Positions 1 through 8,794 of a stretch of 64,000 nt of DNA are shown piece after piece. Within the stretch, counting starts at the first letter, position 1. The number at the start of each line of letters is the position of its first letter. The stretch lies in NCBI GenBank assembly GCA_015067925.1, contig SVLN01000002.1, positions 47,027 through 111,026 of the forward strand. Direction: 5' to 3'. The translations under genes and the position numbers were made by a program. The notes under the pieces were generated by a model, which was not told the DNA's origin, ran no database searches, and saw nothing but the letters and a program-made list of their open reading frames with translations. Origin of the DNA: Oscillospiraceae bacterium (GTDB lineage Bacteria; Bacillota; Clostridia; Oscillospirales; Oscillospiraceae).

Positions 1-495
1 GATGGATTGCTGCTGCTTCTGAATACAGTGGGCGGCGACATTGAAGCAGGTCTTGCCATCGCGGAACTGATTTCCGGTATGCGCAAACCTACTGTCTCGC
101 TGGTGCTTGGTGGCGGTCACTCCATTGGTGTTCCGCTGGCTGTGTGTGCAAAAAAATCCTTCATCGTACCCAGCGCAGGGATGACGATTCATCCCGTACG
201 CATGACCGGTACGGTCATTGGTGCGCCTCAGACCTATGCGTATTTTCAAAGATCACAGGATCGTATCGTGGAGTTTGTTACAGCCAACTCTCACATCTCC
301 AAGGAAAAATTCCTGGAGTATATGATGCAGACCGGAAGCCTTTCCAACGACGTGGGTACCATGATTTACGGAAAAGAGGCGGTTGCCTCTGGACTGATTG
401 ATCGGATCGGCGGTCTTTCTGATGCCCTGGAAGCGCTTCATCGAATGATTGAAACATCACGAAAACGAAAGGAAAAACAGATTCGAGGGAAATAG
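1..495 (+). CDS. tepA: TepA/ClpP-like serine protease (5' end outside window)
   Basis: The frame is open from base 1, so the N-terminus lies upstream of the window. The visible 164 codons match the ClpP-fold TepA/YmfB group. They include LNTVGGDIEAGLAIAE (the ClpP-type substrate-binding strand), GGGHSIGVPLA carrying the nucleophilic Ser, and MTIHPVR carrying the His. TepA is known in Bacillus as a cytosolic ClpP-like protease of secretion or germination-related protein turnover. The basic C-terminal tail (RKRKEKQIRGK) follows the fold. uppP begins 63 bp downstream and spoIIIE follows; tepA near spoIIIE is a familiar Firmicutes arrangement. The family call is secure, the substrate is unknown. 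Confidence 0.85.
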   Translation, partial: DGLLLLLNTVGGDIEAGLAIAELISGMRKPTVSLVLGGGHSIGVPLAVCAKKSFIVPSAGMTIHPVRMTGTVIGAPQTYAYFQRSQDRIVEFVTANSHISKEKFLEYMMQTGSLSNDVGTMIYGKEAVASGLIDRIGGLSDALEALHRMIETSRKRKEKQIRGK

Positions 496-558
496 GGCGG
501 CATGAATGCCGCCTCTGTCCAATAGGATGAATTATCAAGAGTTTTAGGAGGCAATATA

Positions 559-1380
559 ATGTCGTTCTTCTCAGCATTTTTTCTTGGCCTGGTGCAGGGC
601 GTTGCAGAATTTCTGCCTATTTCTTCCTCGGGCCATCTTGCTTTTTTTCAAACTTTCTTCCAGATGGAAGAAGCAGATCTCTTTTTTGATGTGCTGCTGC
701 ATCTGGGTACTTTGATTGCTGTATTCTTCGCGTATCGTGAAGATGTAAAGGAGCTGATCGTATCGTTTTTCAGCTTCTTTAAAAAGCAGACGCCGCAGCA
801 GCTGCGCAAGACCCGTCCCGGCAAACGAATGATCTTGCTTCTGATTGTGGCGACGCTTCCGTTGGTTGCCATTCTTCCCGTTAAAGATTACATCGAATCC
901 CTTTACGCCAACACCTTTGTGGTTGGTTTTGCTCTGATTGCAACCGGTTTGATTTTGTTCTTCAGCGACCGTTATTCTAATGGCCGGAAAGCTGAACGGG
1001 ACGCTACGCTGCTTGATGCGCTGGTTGTGGGCATCGGACAGGCTATTGCGGTCATGCCCGGTATTTCCCGCTCCGGCACATCCATCTCTGCCGGTCTGGT
1101 AAGAGGTTTTGACCGTCAGTTTGCCATTCGCTTTTCCTTCCTGCTGTCGATCCCGGCAGTCCTGGGTGCGAACCTTTTGAGCTTGATTGATGCCATTCAG
1201 GACGGCATCAATTGGAGCCTGATGCCCATTTATCTCGTGGGTGTGCTGACGGCAATGGTTTCCGGCTACGCTGCAATCCGGCTGCTTCGTTACATTACCA
1301 GCAAATCCAACTTCGGCGGCTTTGCTTATTATTGCTGGGGCGCCGGCCTGGTTACGATTCTGCTGTCCCTGTTTTCCTGA
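559..1380 (+). CDS. uppP: Undecaprenyl-diphosphatase UppP (BacA)
   Basis: A 273-aa polytopic membrane protein, normal length for BacA/UppP. It dephosphorylates undecaprenyl pyrophosphate to recycle the lipid carrier for peptidoglycan and wall polymer synthesis, and overexpression is known to give bacitracin tolerance. The N-terminal signature EFLPISSSGHLAF (from about residue 17) and the second signature PGISRSGTSISAGLVRGF (about residue 170) are both intact, including the catalytic Glu and the Ser/Arg residues. An AGGAGG ribosome binding site precedes the ATG by 7 nt. It lies between tepA and spoIIIE in the same direction, probably one transcription unit. Confidence 0.95.
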   Translation: MSFFSAFFLGLVQGVAEFLPISSSGHLAFFQTFFQMEEADLFFDVLLHLGTLIAVFFAYREDVKELIVSFFSFFKKQTPQQLRKTRPGKRMILLLIVATLPLVAILPVKDYIESLYANTFVVGFALIATGLILFFSDRYSNGRKAERDATLLDALVVGIGQAIAVMPGISRSGTSISAGLVRGFDRQFAIRFSFLLSIPAVLGANLLSLIDAIQDGINWSLMPIYLVGVLTAMVSGYAAIRLLRYITSKSNFGGFAYYCWGAGLVTILLSLFS

Positions 1381-1426
1381 ATTGACCAATACGAAAGAAA
1401 CTGTTTTCTGAATAGGAGCTACATAA

Positions 1427-4030
1427 ATGGCAACGACACGTGGAAAGCACTCAAAAACCGCATCCAAAACTTCTACAAAGGGGAAGAGCAGCAGCAAAAA
1501 GAAGACTGCTGCCGAGCCCAAGGGCAGACCGATCAGAAGAGAGGTCTGGTCTTTTGTATGCCTTCTTTTGGCCGTACTGTGCGTATTCGGCTGCTTCAGA
1601 GTGGATGCCGTTCTGATTAATGTAATCACCAAGGCCTGTAAGGGCTTCATTGGCGGTGGTTTTTACGCGATGCCGATTTGTTTGTTTATCTGCTTTGTGA
1701 CCCTCCTGATGCATGAGGGAAGACCCGTAAAGGCCAGGGTTATTTGTGCCTTGATCGTAACGGTCTGTGTTGGTGCGTTGGTGCATTTGTTCTCTGCCAA
1801 GACCAATGTGGAGTGGTCCGTGAAGATTTTCGCGGATCTCTGGAATGGCGGTAATGCCGGTACAGCTGGCGGCGTACTCTCTGGTTTCCTGGCGATGCTG
1901 CTGAAGCTGCTTATCAGCAAAGCGGGCGCCATCATTGTGTTCCTGGTTGCCGCGTTGGTTCTTGCTCTTTACAGCATGAATATGACGCCCATGAGCATCA
2001 TTCGAGCCATTCACAATCGGCCCCGTCCGGAGTACAAACCGCCTGAGGAGCCGATTCCTGATACTGCGGAAACCATTGTGAATCATGTTGCGCAGAAACG
2101 GATCGAGCATAATGAACGCAAGGAGCAAAAGCGTGTCCAGCGTGAGAGTTTTGACTTTGATCTGCCGGTTGATGGTCCTGTTGCTGACGCGCGCAAGCAG
2201 CGTCAGGCTAAAAAGGAAGAGAAGAAGGAAGTTGTTTCTCCCGATGCCTACCTGATTGCCAGAAAGGCGATGGAGGATGCTGCAAAAACTTCTTCCAAGA
2301 AATCCGAACCTGAATTGAAACCACATCCCGAGGTTGAGCAGCTCATTCGGGAAGAAGAGGCGGAACAGACCCAGATTCCGGACGTTGTAGCGGATAATAT
2401 TGCCCAGATGCCGCCGCTGGAAATGCCTGAACAGCAGCAGAAGGTGCGGCCTGAGGAGGCTGCTCAGGCTGCGGCAGAAGTGGCTGCGGAGATTGCCATG
2501 CAGGAAGAACCCCAGCAGGTTTATTCCTATCCGCCCGTTGAACTTCTGAATAATCCGGATTCTGCTCTTGTAGACGGCACGGAAGAGATGCGCGTCAACG
2601 CTGAGCGTTTGAATTCCACCCTGAGAAGTTTCTCCATTGAAGCTGAGATCATCAATGTCACTCGTGGTCCGTCCGTGACACGGTATGAGCTTCGCCTGCA
2701 TGAGGGCATCAAACTCTCAAAGCTGACCAACCTGGCTGATGATATCGCCCTGGCTCTGGGTGCCAGCGGCATCCGCATTTCTGCTATCCCGGACAAGATT
2801 TCCGTGGTTGGCATTGAAGTGCCTAACCGACTGGTCAGCACTGTTCATATTCGTGAGGTCATTGACTCCGACGAGTTTATGAAGCATAAGAGCAAGATTT
2901 CCTTTGCTGTGGGCAAGGATATCGGCGGTAATCGAATTGTGGGCGATATTACGCGCCTGCCGCATCTGCTCATTGCCGGTACCACCGGTTCGGGTAAGTC
3001 CGTGTGTATGAACAGCCTGATCATCAGTCTGCTCTATAAGGCCAAGCCGGATGAGGTCCGTTTGATTATGGTGGACCCCAAGATGGTCGAATTGGGCATT
3101 TACAACGGCATTCCGCATCTGCTGATCCCTGTTGTTACCGATCCCAAAAAGGCTGCAGGCGCCCTGCAGTGGTCTGTCAATGAGATGATGCGCCGCTACC
3201 GCCTGATGGCGGATGTGGGCGTCCGGGATCTGGAAGCCTACAACAAGGTTGCCGACAAGCAGGAAGATCTCAAGCATATGGAGCAGATCGTGGTTGTCAT
3301 CGACGAGTTGGCCGATTTGATGCTGGTTGCTGCCAAGGAAGTGGAAGAATCCATCTGCCGTATTGCCCAGATGGGCCGTGCTGCCGGTATGCACCTGGTC
3401 ATCGCTACCCAGAGACCCTCTGCCGATGTCATCACCGGCCTGATGAAGGCCAACATCCCGTCCCGCATTGCCTTTGCTGTTGCCAGTGCCATGGAATCGC
3501 GCATCATTCTCGATGCCAGCGGCGCGGAGAAACTTGTGGGCAAGGGCGATATGCTCTATGCACCCCTTGGCTTTGGCAAACAGCGCGTGCAGGGCTGCTT
3601 CATCACCGATAAAGAAGTGCAGGCCGTTGTGGATCATATCAAGAACGCAACCACGGCTAACTACTCCGATGAGGTCATGGCCCAGATCGAAAAGTCCGCT
3701 GAACAGACGGGCAAACAATCTGCAGCATCCGCCTCCGGTGCGGCTCTTGAGCCGATGGACGAGTCTGACGAACTGCTTCCGGCTGCTGTAGATGTGATCC
3801 TGGAGACCGGTCAGGCGTCCGTTTCCATGCTCCAGCGCCGTTTGAAGCTGGGTTACGCTCGGGCGGCACGCATTGTGGATGAAATGGAGGAGCGCGGCTA
3901 TGTTGGTCCCTTTGAGGGCTCCAAGCCCCGTCAGCTGCTTATTACCAAAGAACAGTGGGCAGCCATCCAGAGCGGTGTGCCGCTGGAGGATCTGCAGGAA
4001 AATCCTCCTGTGGAGGAAGAGATTCCCTAA
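1427..4030 (+). CDS. spoIIIE: DNA translocase FtsK/SpoIIIE
   Basis: 867 aa. A basic Lys/Ser-rich N-terminus (residues 1-40) is followed by about four membrane segments (about 42-185), a charged Glu/Gln/Pro-rich linker (about 200-370) and the RecA-like motor with Walker A TTGSGKS near residue 520 and Walker B VVIDELADL. A C-terminal winged-helix gamma domain (about 795-855) recognises SRS/KOPS sequences. In spore-formers SpoIIIE pumps the chromosome into the forespore; in vegetative cells the FtsK-like role is clearing DNA from the septum. The ATG follows a TAGGAGCT site. A strong hairpin closes the unit at 4036. Confidence 0.95.
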   Translation: MATTRGKHSKTASKTSTKGKSSSKKKTAAEPKGRPIRREVWSFVCLLLAVLCVFGCFRVDAVLINVITKACKGFIGGGFYAMPICLFICFVTLLMHEGRPVKARVICALIVTVCVGALVHLFSAKTNVEWSVKIFADLWNGGNAGTAGGVLSGFLAMLLKLLISKAGAIIVFLVAALVLALYSMNMTPMSIIRAIHNRPRPEYKPPEEPIPDTAETIVNHVAQKRIEHNERKEQKRVQRESFDFDLPVDGPVADARKQRQAKKEEKKEVVSPDAYLIARKAMEDAAKTSSKKSEPELKPHPEVEQLIREEEAEQTQIPDVVADNIAQMPPLEMPEQQQKVRPEEAAQAAAEVAAEIAMQEEPQQVYSYPPVELLNNPDSALVDGTEEMRVNAERLNSTLRSFSIEAEIINVTRGPSVTRYELRLHEGIKLSKLTNLADDIALALGASGIRISAIPDKISVVGIEVPNRLVSTVHIREVIDSDEFMKHKSKISFAVGKDIGGNRIVGDITRLPHLLIAGTTGSGKSVCMNSLIISLLYKAKPDEVRLIMVDPKMVELGIYNGIPHLLIPVVTDPKKAAGALQWSVNEMMRRYRLMADVGVRDLEAYNKVADKQEDLKHMEQIVVVIDELADLMLVAAKEVEESICRIAQMGRAAGMHLVIATQRPSADVITGLMKANIPSRIAFAVASAMESRIILDASGAEKLVGKGDMLYAPLGFGKQRVQGCFITDKEVQAVVDHIKNATTANYSDEVMAQIEKSAEQTGKQSAASASGAALEPMDESDELLPAAVDVILETGQASVSMLQRRLKLGYARAARIVDEMEERGYVGPFEGSKPRQLLITKEQWAAIQSGVPLEDLQENPPVEEEIP

Positions 4031-4035
4031 CCTAA

Positions 4036-4065
4036 CAACCCCGCGGAAGAACTCTTCCGCGGGGT
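4036..4065. terminator. Bidirectional hairpin between convergent spoIIIE and crp-like gene
   Basis: A perfect 13-bp GC-rich inverted repeat, ACCCCGCGGAAGA with a 2-nt loop. No long T-run follows on either strand, so it is a hairpin barrier rather than a textbook intrinsic terminator. It sits exactly between two convergent genes. Confidence 0.6.
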
Positions 4066-4073
4066 CCTGAATG

Positions 4074-4673
4074 TTATAGAGCGAGGTCTAAGAGATGAAT
4101 TTCTCCATAACCGGTGCAGATTTTTTCTTCCTCCCGTAAGGAGCGCAGAATTCTGCTTACGCTGATTCTGCTCAGGCTGCAGGCGTCGGCAATGGCCTCC
4201 TGGGTGGTTCGGACGCTGCCATCCGCGCGCGCCTGGGATCTCAGATAGGCGCACACCCGTTCGTGGGCGCTCAAAAAGGCCATGCTGCCCACGTGCTCAG
4301 AGAGCATGCGGACTGTTTCGGAGAGGTATTGCAGCATTTCAATGGCAATGTAAGGCTTCTCGTCGATGGCGCGGAAAATATCTTCCTTGCGAAAGCGGAT
4401 GATCTCGCTCTTGCTCAGAGCGATTGCTGTGGAAATGCGCGGCTTTCCCTCAAAAAAAGAGGCTTCGCCGAACATCTCGCCGGGGGAGAAGACGCGCAGA
4501 ATCTTTTCTTCCCCGGTGTCGGAGAGAATCACACTCTTGACGCTGCCGCTCATGAGGTAATACATATACTCAGGGTCCTGGCTTTGCAGATATATAACCG
4601 TTTTTTCCGCAACAGCCTGCATTGAGCCGTAGGGAAGAAGCTCCTTCCAGCGCTCAGTTTGGGAAAAATTCAT
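4074..4673 (-). CDS. Crp/Fnr-family transcriptional regulator
   Basis: 199 aa from the ATG at 4673 (MNFSQTERW), chosen because an AAAAGG site lies 10 nt upstream. A longer frame to 4724 would run through the promoter. It has an N-terminal cyclic-nucleotide-binding-type beta-roll (VSGSVKSVILSDTGEEKIL...GEMFGEASFFEGKPR) and a C-terminal helix-turn-helix (TQEAIADACSLSRISVSRIL). No Fnr-type Cys cluster is seen, so it is probably not an iron-sulfur oxygen sensor; the effector is unknown. It is divergent from leuCDB with a perfect Crp-like palindrome (4708-4723) between them, suggesting control of itself and the leucine genes. That regulatory link is inference. Confidence 0.85.
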   Translation of the reverse strand: MNFSQTERWKELLPYGSMQAVAEKTVIYLQSQDPEYMYYLMSGSVKSVILSDTGEEKILRVFSPGEMFGEASFFEGKPRISTAIALSKSEIIRFRKEDIFRAIDEKPYIAIEMLQYLSETVRMLSEHVGSMAFLSAHERVCAYLRSQARADGSVRTTQEAIADACSLSRISVSRILRSLREEEKICTGYGEIHLLDLAL

Positions 4674-4707
4674 GGAAATCATACCTTTTTTAAAATATTT
4701 TTTCAAT

Positions 4708-4723
4708 TGTATCACATGATACA
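4708..4723. promoter_or_regulatory. Palindromic operator TGTATCA-CA-TGATACA
   Basis: A perfect 7+7 inverted repeat with a 2-nt spacer lies in the divergent crp-like/leuC intergenic region. Relative to an extended -10 (TGC-CATAAT, 4743-4750) for leuC, its centre falls near -41.5, the class II activator position of Crp/Fnr proteins. For the regulator's own minus-strand promoter (TTGCAA, 18 nt, TACAAT) it falls between -35 and -10, a repressing position. The positions are read from sequence; the regulatory sense is inferred. Confidence 0.6.
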
Positions 4724-4776
4724 TTCATTTTGCAATCCCTATGCCATAATGGAACAAACAAAAGGGGGAACACCTT

Positions 4777-6036
4777 ATGGGAATGACAATGACACAGAAA
4801 ATTCTGGCGGCACACGCCGGAAAAGAATCGGTTAAAGCGGGTGAACTGATCGAAGCAAAGCTGGATCTGGTTCTTGGCAACGACGTAACTGCACCCGTGG
4901 CCATTACTGAGTTTGAAAATGCCGGTTTTACCGAAGTGTTTGATAAGGACAAAATCGCCATCGTCCTTGACCACTTCACGCCGTGCAAGGATATTAGCGC
5001 TGCGACGCTTTGCAAGCAGGCCCGCGATTTTGCCAGAAAGCATGAGATCACGCATTTCTTTGATGTGGGTAATATGGGTATCGAGCATGCGCTGCTGCCC
5101 GAAAAGGGCCTGATCGCAGCAGGTGAGTGCTGCATCGGCGCTGACAGCCATACCTGTACTTACGGCGCTCTGGGCGCTTTCTCCACCGGCATCGGCTCTA
5201 CCGATATGGCCGCTGGTATGGCCGCCGGCGTTGCCTGGTTCAAGGTGCCTTCTGCCATTAAGTTCAACCTGACCGGCAGGCTGAAGCGTTGGGTCTCCGG
5301 CAAGGACGTGATTCTTTATATCATTGGCAAGATCGGCGTGGATGGTGCTCTTTACAAGTCCATGGAGTTCTCCGGCCCCGGTGTTGCGGAGCTTAGCATG
5401 GATGACCGCTTCACCATCGCCAACATGGCCATCGAAGCAGGTGCCAAGAACGGCATTTTCCCGGTGGATGCTAAGACCATCGCCTATATGGAAGGCCGTG
5501 TGAATCGCCCCTACACCGTGTATGAGGCCGACGAGGACGCAGAATATGACGAGGTCATTGAGATCAACCTCTCTGATATTGAGCCGACTGTGAGCCTTCC
5601 GCATCTGCCCAGCAATACCAAGCCTGTTTCCGAGTGCACTGACCTTCAGATCGACCAGTGCGTCATCGGTTCGTGCACCAACGGCCGTATTTCCGATATC
5701 CGTATCGCGGCTCAGATTCTCGAGGGCCGTCAGATCGCACCTTATGTGCGCTGCATCGTGATCCCAGCTACCCAAGAAGTTTATCTGCAGGCCATGAACG
5801 AAGGCCTGTTGGAGATCTTTGTCAAGGCTGGCGCCGTTGTTTCCACACCCACCTGCGGTCCGTGCTTGGGTGGCCATATGGGCGTTATGACGGCAGGGGA
5901 GCGCAGCGTTTCCACCACCAACCGCAACTTTGTTGGTCGCATGGGCCATGTTAAGAGCGAGGTCATCCTTGCATCCCCGGCTGTTGCTGCTGCTTCTGCC
6001 GTTCTGGGCCGCATTGGTACCCCGGATGAACTGTGA
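4777..6036 (+). CDS. leuC: 3-isopropylmalate dehydratase large subunit
   Basis: 419 aa, the shorter LeuC2/HacA-like form of the aconitase family. It isomerises 2- to 3-isopropylmalate in leucine synthesis together with LeuD. The Cys ligands of the [4Fe-4S] cluster are visible in GSCTNGR and in [12 protein letters not shown]. The substrate-site motif [18 protein letters not shown] is intact. The start follows an AAGGGGG site. It is the first gene of leuCDB, with leuD starting 17 bp after the stop. leuA is not in the window. The same fold is used for homoaconitase, but the leuB neighbour favours leucine. Confidence 0.92.
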   Translation: MGMTMTQKILAAHAGKESVKAGELIEAKLDLVLGNDVTAPVAITEFENAGFTEVFDKDKIAIVLDHFTPCKDISAATLCKQARDFARKHEITHFFDVGNMGIEHALLPEKGLIAAGECCIGADSHTCTYGALGAFSTGIGSTDMAAGMAAGVAWFKVPSAIKFNLTGRLKRWVSGKDVILYIIGKIGVDGALYKSMEFSGPGVAELSMDDRFTIANMAIEAGAKNGIFPVDAKTIAYMEGRVNRPYTVYEADEDAEYDEVIEINLSDIEPTVSLPHLPSNTKPVSECTDLQIDQCVIGSCTNGRISDIRIAAQILEGRQIAPYVRCIVIPATQEVYLQAMNEGLLEIFVKAGAVVSTPTCGPCLGGHMGVMTAGERSVSTTNRNFVGRMGHVKSEVILASPAVAAASAVLGRIGTPDEL

Positions 6037-6053
6037 GAAAGGAGAGAGTTACT

Positions 6054-6548
6054 ATGAAACTGACCGGTAATGTTTTTAAGTACGGCGCCAACGTTGACAC
6101 CGACGTTATCATTCCTGCTCGTTATCTCAATGCTCCGGATCATGCGGCTCTGGCCTCTCACTGCATGGAGGATATCGATCCCGAGTTCGTAAGCAAGGTG
6201 CAGCAGGGCGATATTATGGTCGCCAGCTGGAATTTCGGCTGCGGCTCTTCCCGTGAGCATGCCCCCGTTGCCATCAAGGCTTCCGGCATCAGCGTTGTCA
6301 TCGCCTCCAGCTTTGCCCGCATTTTCTACCGCAATGCCATCAACATCGGACTGCCTATTATGGAGTGCCCGGAAGCTGCTGATGCCATCGCCGCCGGCGA
6401 TAAAGTTTCCGTGGATCTGGATACCGGCCTGATTACCGACGAGACCACCGGACAGACCTTCCAGGCTGCCGCGTTCCCGGAGTTCATCACCGGTATTATC
6501 AACGCTGGCGGTCTGCTGAAATCCCTGAAAGCGAGGCAGAACGGATGA
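6054..6548 (+). CDS. leuD: 3-isopropylmalate dehydratase small subunit
   Basis: 164 aa from the ATG at 6054, preceded by GAAAGGAGAG. A GTG at 6033 overlapping the leuC stop is less likely. The swivelling small-subunit domain carries [15 protein letters not shown] near the N-terminus and [11 protein letters not shown], the segment that contacts substrate. It forms the heterodimer with LeuC. Its stop overlaps the leuB start (ATGA), implying translational coupling. Confidence 0.93.
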   Translation: MKLTGNVFKYGANVDTDVIIPARYLNAPDHAALASHCMEDIDPEFVSKVQQGDIMVASWNFGCGSSREHAPVAIKASGISVVIASSFARIFYRNAINIGLPIMECPEAADAIAAGDKVSVDLDTGLITDETTGQTFQAAAFPEFITGIINAGGLLKSLKARQNG

Positions 6549-7615
6549 ATTATAAGATTGCTTTGATTCGCGGCGACGGCATCGGCCCTGAGGTCGTTAC
6601 CGAAGCCGTCAAGGTCATGGACGCTGTTGGCCAGCGCTTTGGCCATACGTTTGATTACACGGATGTTCTTCTGGGCGGCTGCGCCACGGATGCCGTTGGC
6701 GTTTCTTATCCGGAAGGCACCGCCGAAGCCTGCAAGGCTTGCGACGCAGTTCTGCTGGGCGCCGTCGGTGGCCCGAAGTGGGACGGTCGTCCGGCTGAGC
6801 AGCGCCCGGAGACGGCACTTTTGGCCATCCGCAAGGATCTTGGCCTGTATGCCAATCTCCGCCCTGCGACTCTCAGACCCGCTCTGGCGGATGCATGTCC
6901 CCTGAAGAAGGAAACTGCTGAGAAGGGCATTGACCTGATGATGGTGCGCGAACTCACCGGCGGTATCTACTTCGGTAAGCGTGATCGCTATGACACCGAA
7001 GATCGCGGCGTGGAAGCAACTGACCTTATGGCTTATTCTGAAATGGAAATTGAGCGCATTGGCCGCCGTGCCTTTGAGCTTGCCCGTCTGCGCCGCAAGA
7101 GCGTTGCCAGCGTGGATAAGGCCAATGTGCTGGAAACCAGCCGCCTGTGGCGCAGCGTGATGCATCGCCTGGCGGAAGAGTATTCCGATGTGGAGTACCG
7201 TGATGTTCTGGTGGATAACTGTGCTATGCAGCTGGTGAAGGACCCCGGACAGTTTGACGTTGTTGTGACGGAGAATATGTTTGGAGATATCCTCTCGGAT
7301 GAAGCCAGCATGATCACCGGTTCCATCGGCCTGCTGCCCAGCGCCTCGATTGGCGATACTGCCCCGGGCCTTTATGAGCCGATCCATGGTTCTGCTCCCG
7401 ATATTGCCGGTCAGGATAAGGCGAATCCCATTGCTACCATTCTATCCGTTGCCATGATGTTCCGCTACTCCTTTGATCTTCCCAACGAGGCAAAGGCAGT
7501 GGAGGAGGCTGTGGACGCCGTTCTTGCCGAAGGTTGGCACACCGCTGACTTTGATGGCCAGGGCGATGCCATTGGCACCAAGAAAATGGGCGACCTGATT
7601 GCTGCGAAAATCTGA
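6545..7615 (+). CDS. leuB: 3-isopropylmalate dehydrogenase
   Basis: 356 aa, the normal length. It is an NAD-dependent oxidative decarboxylase that makes 2-oxoisocaproate. [10 protein letters not shown] opens the protein; GLYANLRPA and the divalent-metal/substrate segment [27 protein letters not shown] are intact. [20 protein letters not shown] is the nucleotide-binding loop typical of LeuB. The start overlaps the leuD stop by 4 bp. A strong intrinsic terminator follows. Confidence 0.95.
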   Translation: MNYKIALIRGDGIGPEVVTEAVKVMDAVGQRFGHTFDYTDVLLGGCATDAVGVSYPEGTAEACKACDAVLLGAVGGPKWDGRPAEQRPETALLAIRKDLGLYANLRPATLRPALADACPLKKETAEKGIDLMMVRELTGGIYFGKRDRYDTEDRGVEATDLMAYSEMEIERIGRRAFELARLRRKSVASVDKANVLETSRLWRSVMHRLAEEYSDVEYRDVLVDNCAMQLVKDPGQFDVVVTENMFGDILSDEASMITGSIGLLPSASIGDTAPGLYEPIHGSAPDIAGQDKANPIATILSVAMMFRYSFDLPNEAKAVEEAVDAVLAEGWHTADFDGQGDAIGTKKMGDLIAAKI

Positions 7616-7619
7616 TTCT

Positions 7620-7656
7620 GAACCCCTTCCGCACAAGCGGAGGGGGTTGCTTTTTT
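7620..7656 (+). terminator. Intrinsic terminator of leuCDB
   Basis: AACCCCTTCCGC and GCGGAGGGGGTT form a 12-bp stem (one mismatch) around an ACAA loop, followed by GCTTTTTT. Confidence 0.85.
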
Positions 7657-7687
7657 ACAAATATATCCGTTATGATGCAGAATTCTC

Positions 7688-7716
7688 TTGCGCTTTTACG
7701 CATAGGCAGCTATAAT
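7688..7716 (+). promoter_or_regulatory. Sigma-A promoter for the CNNM/CorC pair
   Basis: TTGCGC, 17-nt spacer, TATAAT, 46 bp before the ATG at 7763. Confidence 0.6.
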
Positions 7717-7762
7717 AGACGATGTATAATCTGCAAAAATTGAATTGGGAGTTGATACCTGA

Positions 7763-8794
7763 ATGCTCGAAGACAGTATACCTCGAAGTATTATCGCACT
7801 GATTATACTCAATTTGTTGGGTGGCTTTTTCTCCGGTGCGGAGACAGCCTTTTCCTATGCCAACCGCATTCGCATCAAGCGCAAGGCCGAAGAGGGAAGT
7901 GCCAACGCCAAACGTGTACTGAAAATCCTGGACTCGTTTGATCGTTTCCTTACCACGATCCTCATAGGTACAAACATCAGCCACGTTCTGATTTCCTCCA
8001 TCGCTACGGTGGTGGGCGTGCAGCTTCTGGGCGCTGCAAAGGGTCCCGTTGTTGCAACGGTCGTGATGACGTTGATCGTTTTCTTCTTCTCGGAGACGAT
8101 CCCCAAGAACTTTGCCCGCGTGAATGCAGATGCCTATTCGTTGGTTTCATCCTTGCCGCTTCGTATTATCATGCTGATCTGCACGCCTGTTTCCCTGATT
8201 TTCTCCGGATTCAGCGCGATTGTAAAGCGGATTGTGGGCACGAAGAAAGAGCCGACCATGACAGAAGACGAATTCGCCGCTGTCATTGAGGATGTTGAGG
8301 AAGATGGCTTGTTGGAGCCCGAAGAGAGTGCCCTGATTCAGCATGCAATTGAGTTCTCCGACAGAACAGCTGCAGAAGTCATGATGCCCATCGAGCAAAT
8401 TGCCGGTATCGAGATTTCTGCCACTGCGGATGAGATCAAGAATATCGTGCTTTCCACGCAGTATTCCCGCCTGCCTCTGTACAGAGATACCAAAGATGAT
8501 ATCCTCGGCGTCGTTCGCACGAAGGATCTGCTTTGGGCCCTGATGCGGGAGGAAGAACCGAATCTCGCAAAGTACATGACCCCGCCGTATTTTGTTCCTG
8601 CGGAAACGAACCTTGACCTTCTGTTTGAAGGCCTTGGCCGCCGCAGAAGAACCCACATTGCCTTTGTTATGGGCGAAAACGGCGTAAGCGGCTTTGTGAC
8701 GATGGAAGATATTCTGGAAGAACTCGTGGGCGATATTTACGCCGGCAGCGATGATACAACGCCTCTGGCTGCGCAGAAGGAGGGACAGGTATGA
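7763..8794 (+). CDS. CNNM/CorC-type membrane protein lacking the C-terminal CorC domain
   Basis: 343 aa. It has an N-terminal DUF21/CNNM membrane domain (about 1-150, with FSGAETAFSYANRIRIKRKAEEG) and a CBS-domain pair (about 205-325). It ends shortly after the second CBS domain, so the CorC_HlyC domain of the paralogue downstream is missing. The family is linked to Mg2+ or other divalent cation export and is often misnamed haemolysin. The start follows a GGGAG site. The stop overlaps the next start by 4 bp, so the two proteins are probably made together and may form a heteromer (inference). Confidence 0.85.
   Translation: MLEDSIPRSIIALIILNLLGGFFSGAETAFSYANRIRIKRKAEEGSANAKRVLKILDSFDRFLTTILIGTNISHVLISSIATVVGVQLLGAAKGPVVATVVMTLIVFFFSETIPKNFARVNADAYSLVSSLPLRIIMLICTPVSLIFSGFSAIVKRIVGTKKEPTMTEDEFAAVIEDVEEDGLLEPEESALIQHAIEFSDRTAAEVMMPIEQIAGIEISATADEIKNIVLSTQYSRLPLYRDTKDDILGVVRTKDLLWALMREEEPNLAKYMTPPYFVPAETNLDLLFEGLGRRRRTHIAFVMGENGVSGFVTMEDILEELVGDIYAGSDDTTPLAAQKEGQV

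Noticed and set aside
4690-5949. A 419-codon minus-strand frame opposite leuC.
   Set aside because: It runs through the divergent promoter region and is a mirror of leuC codon bias.
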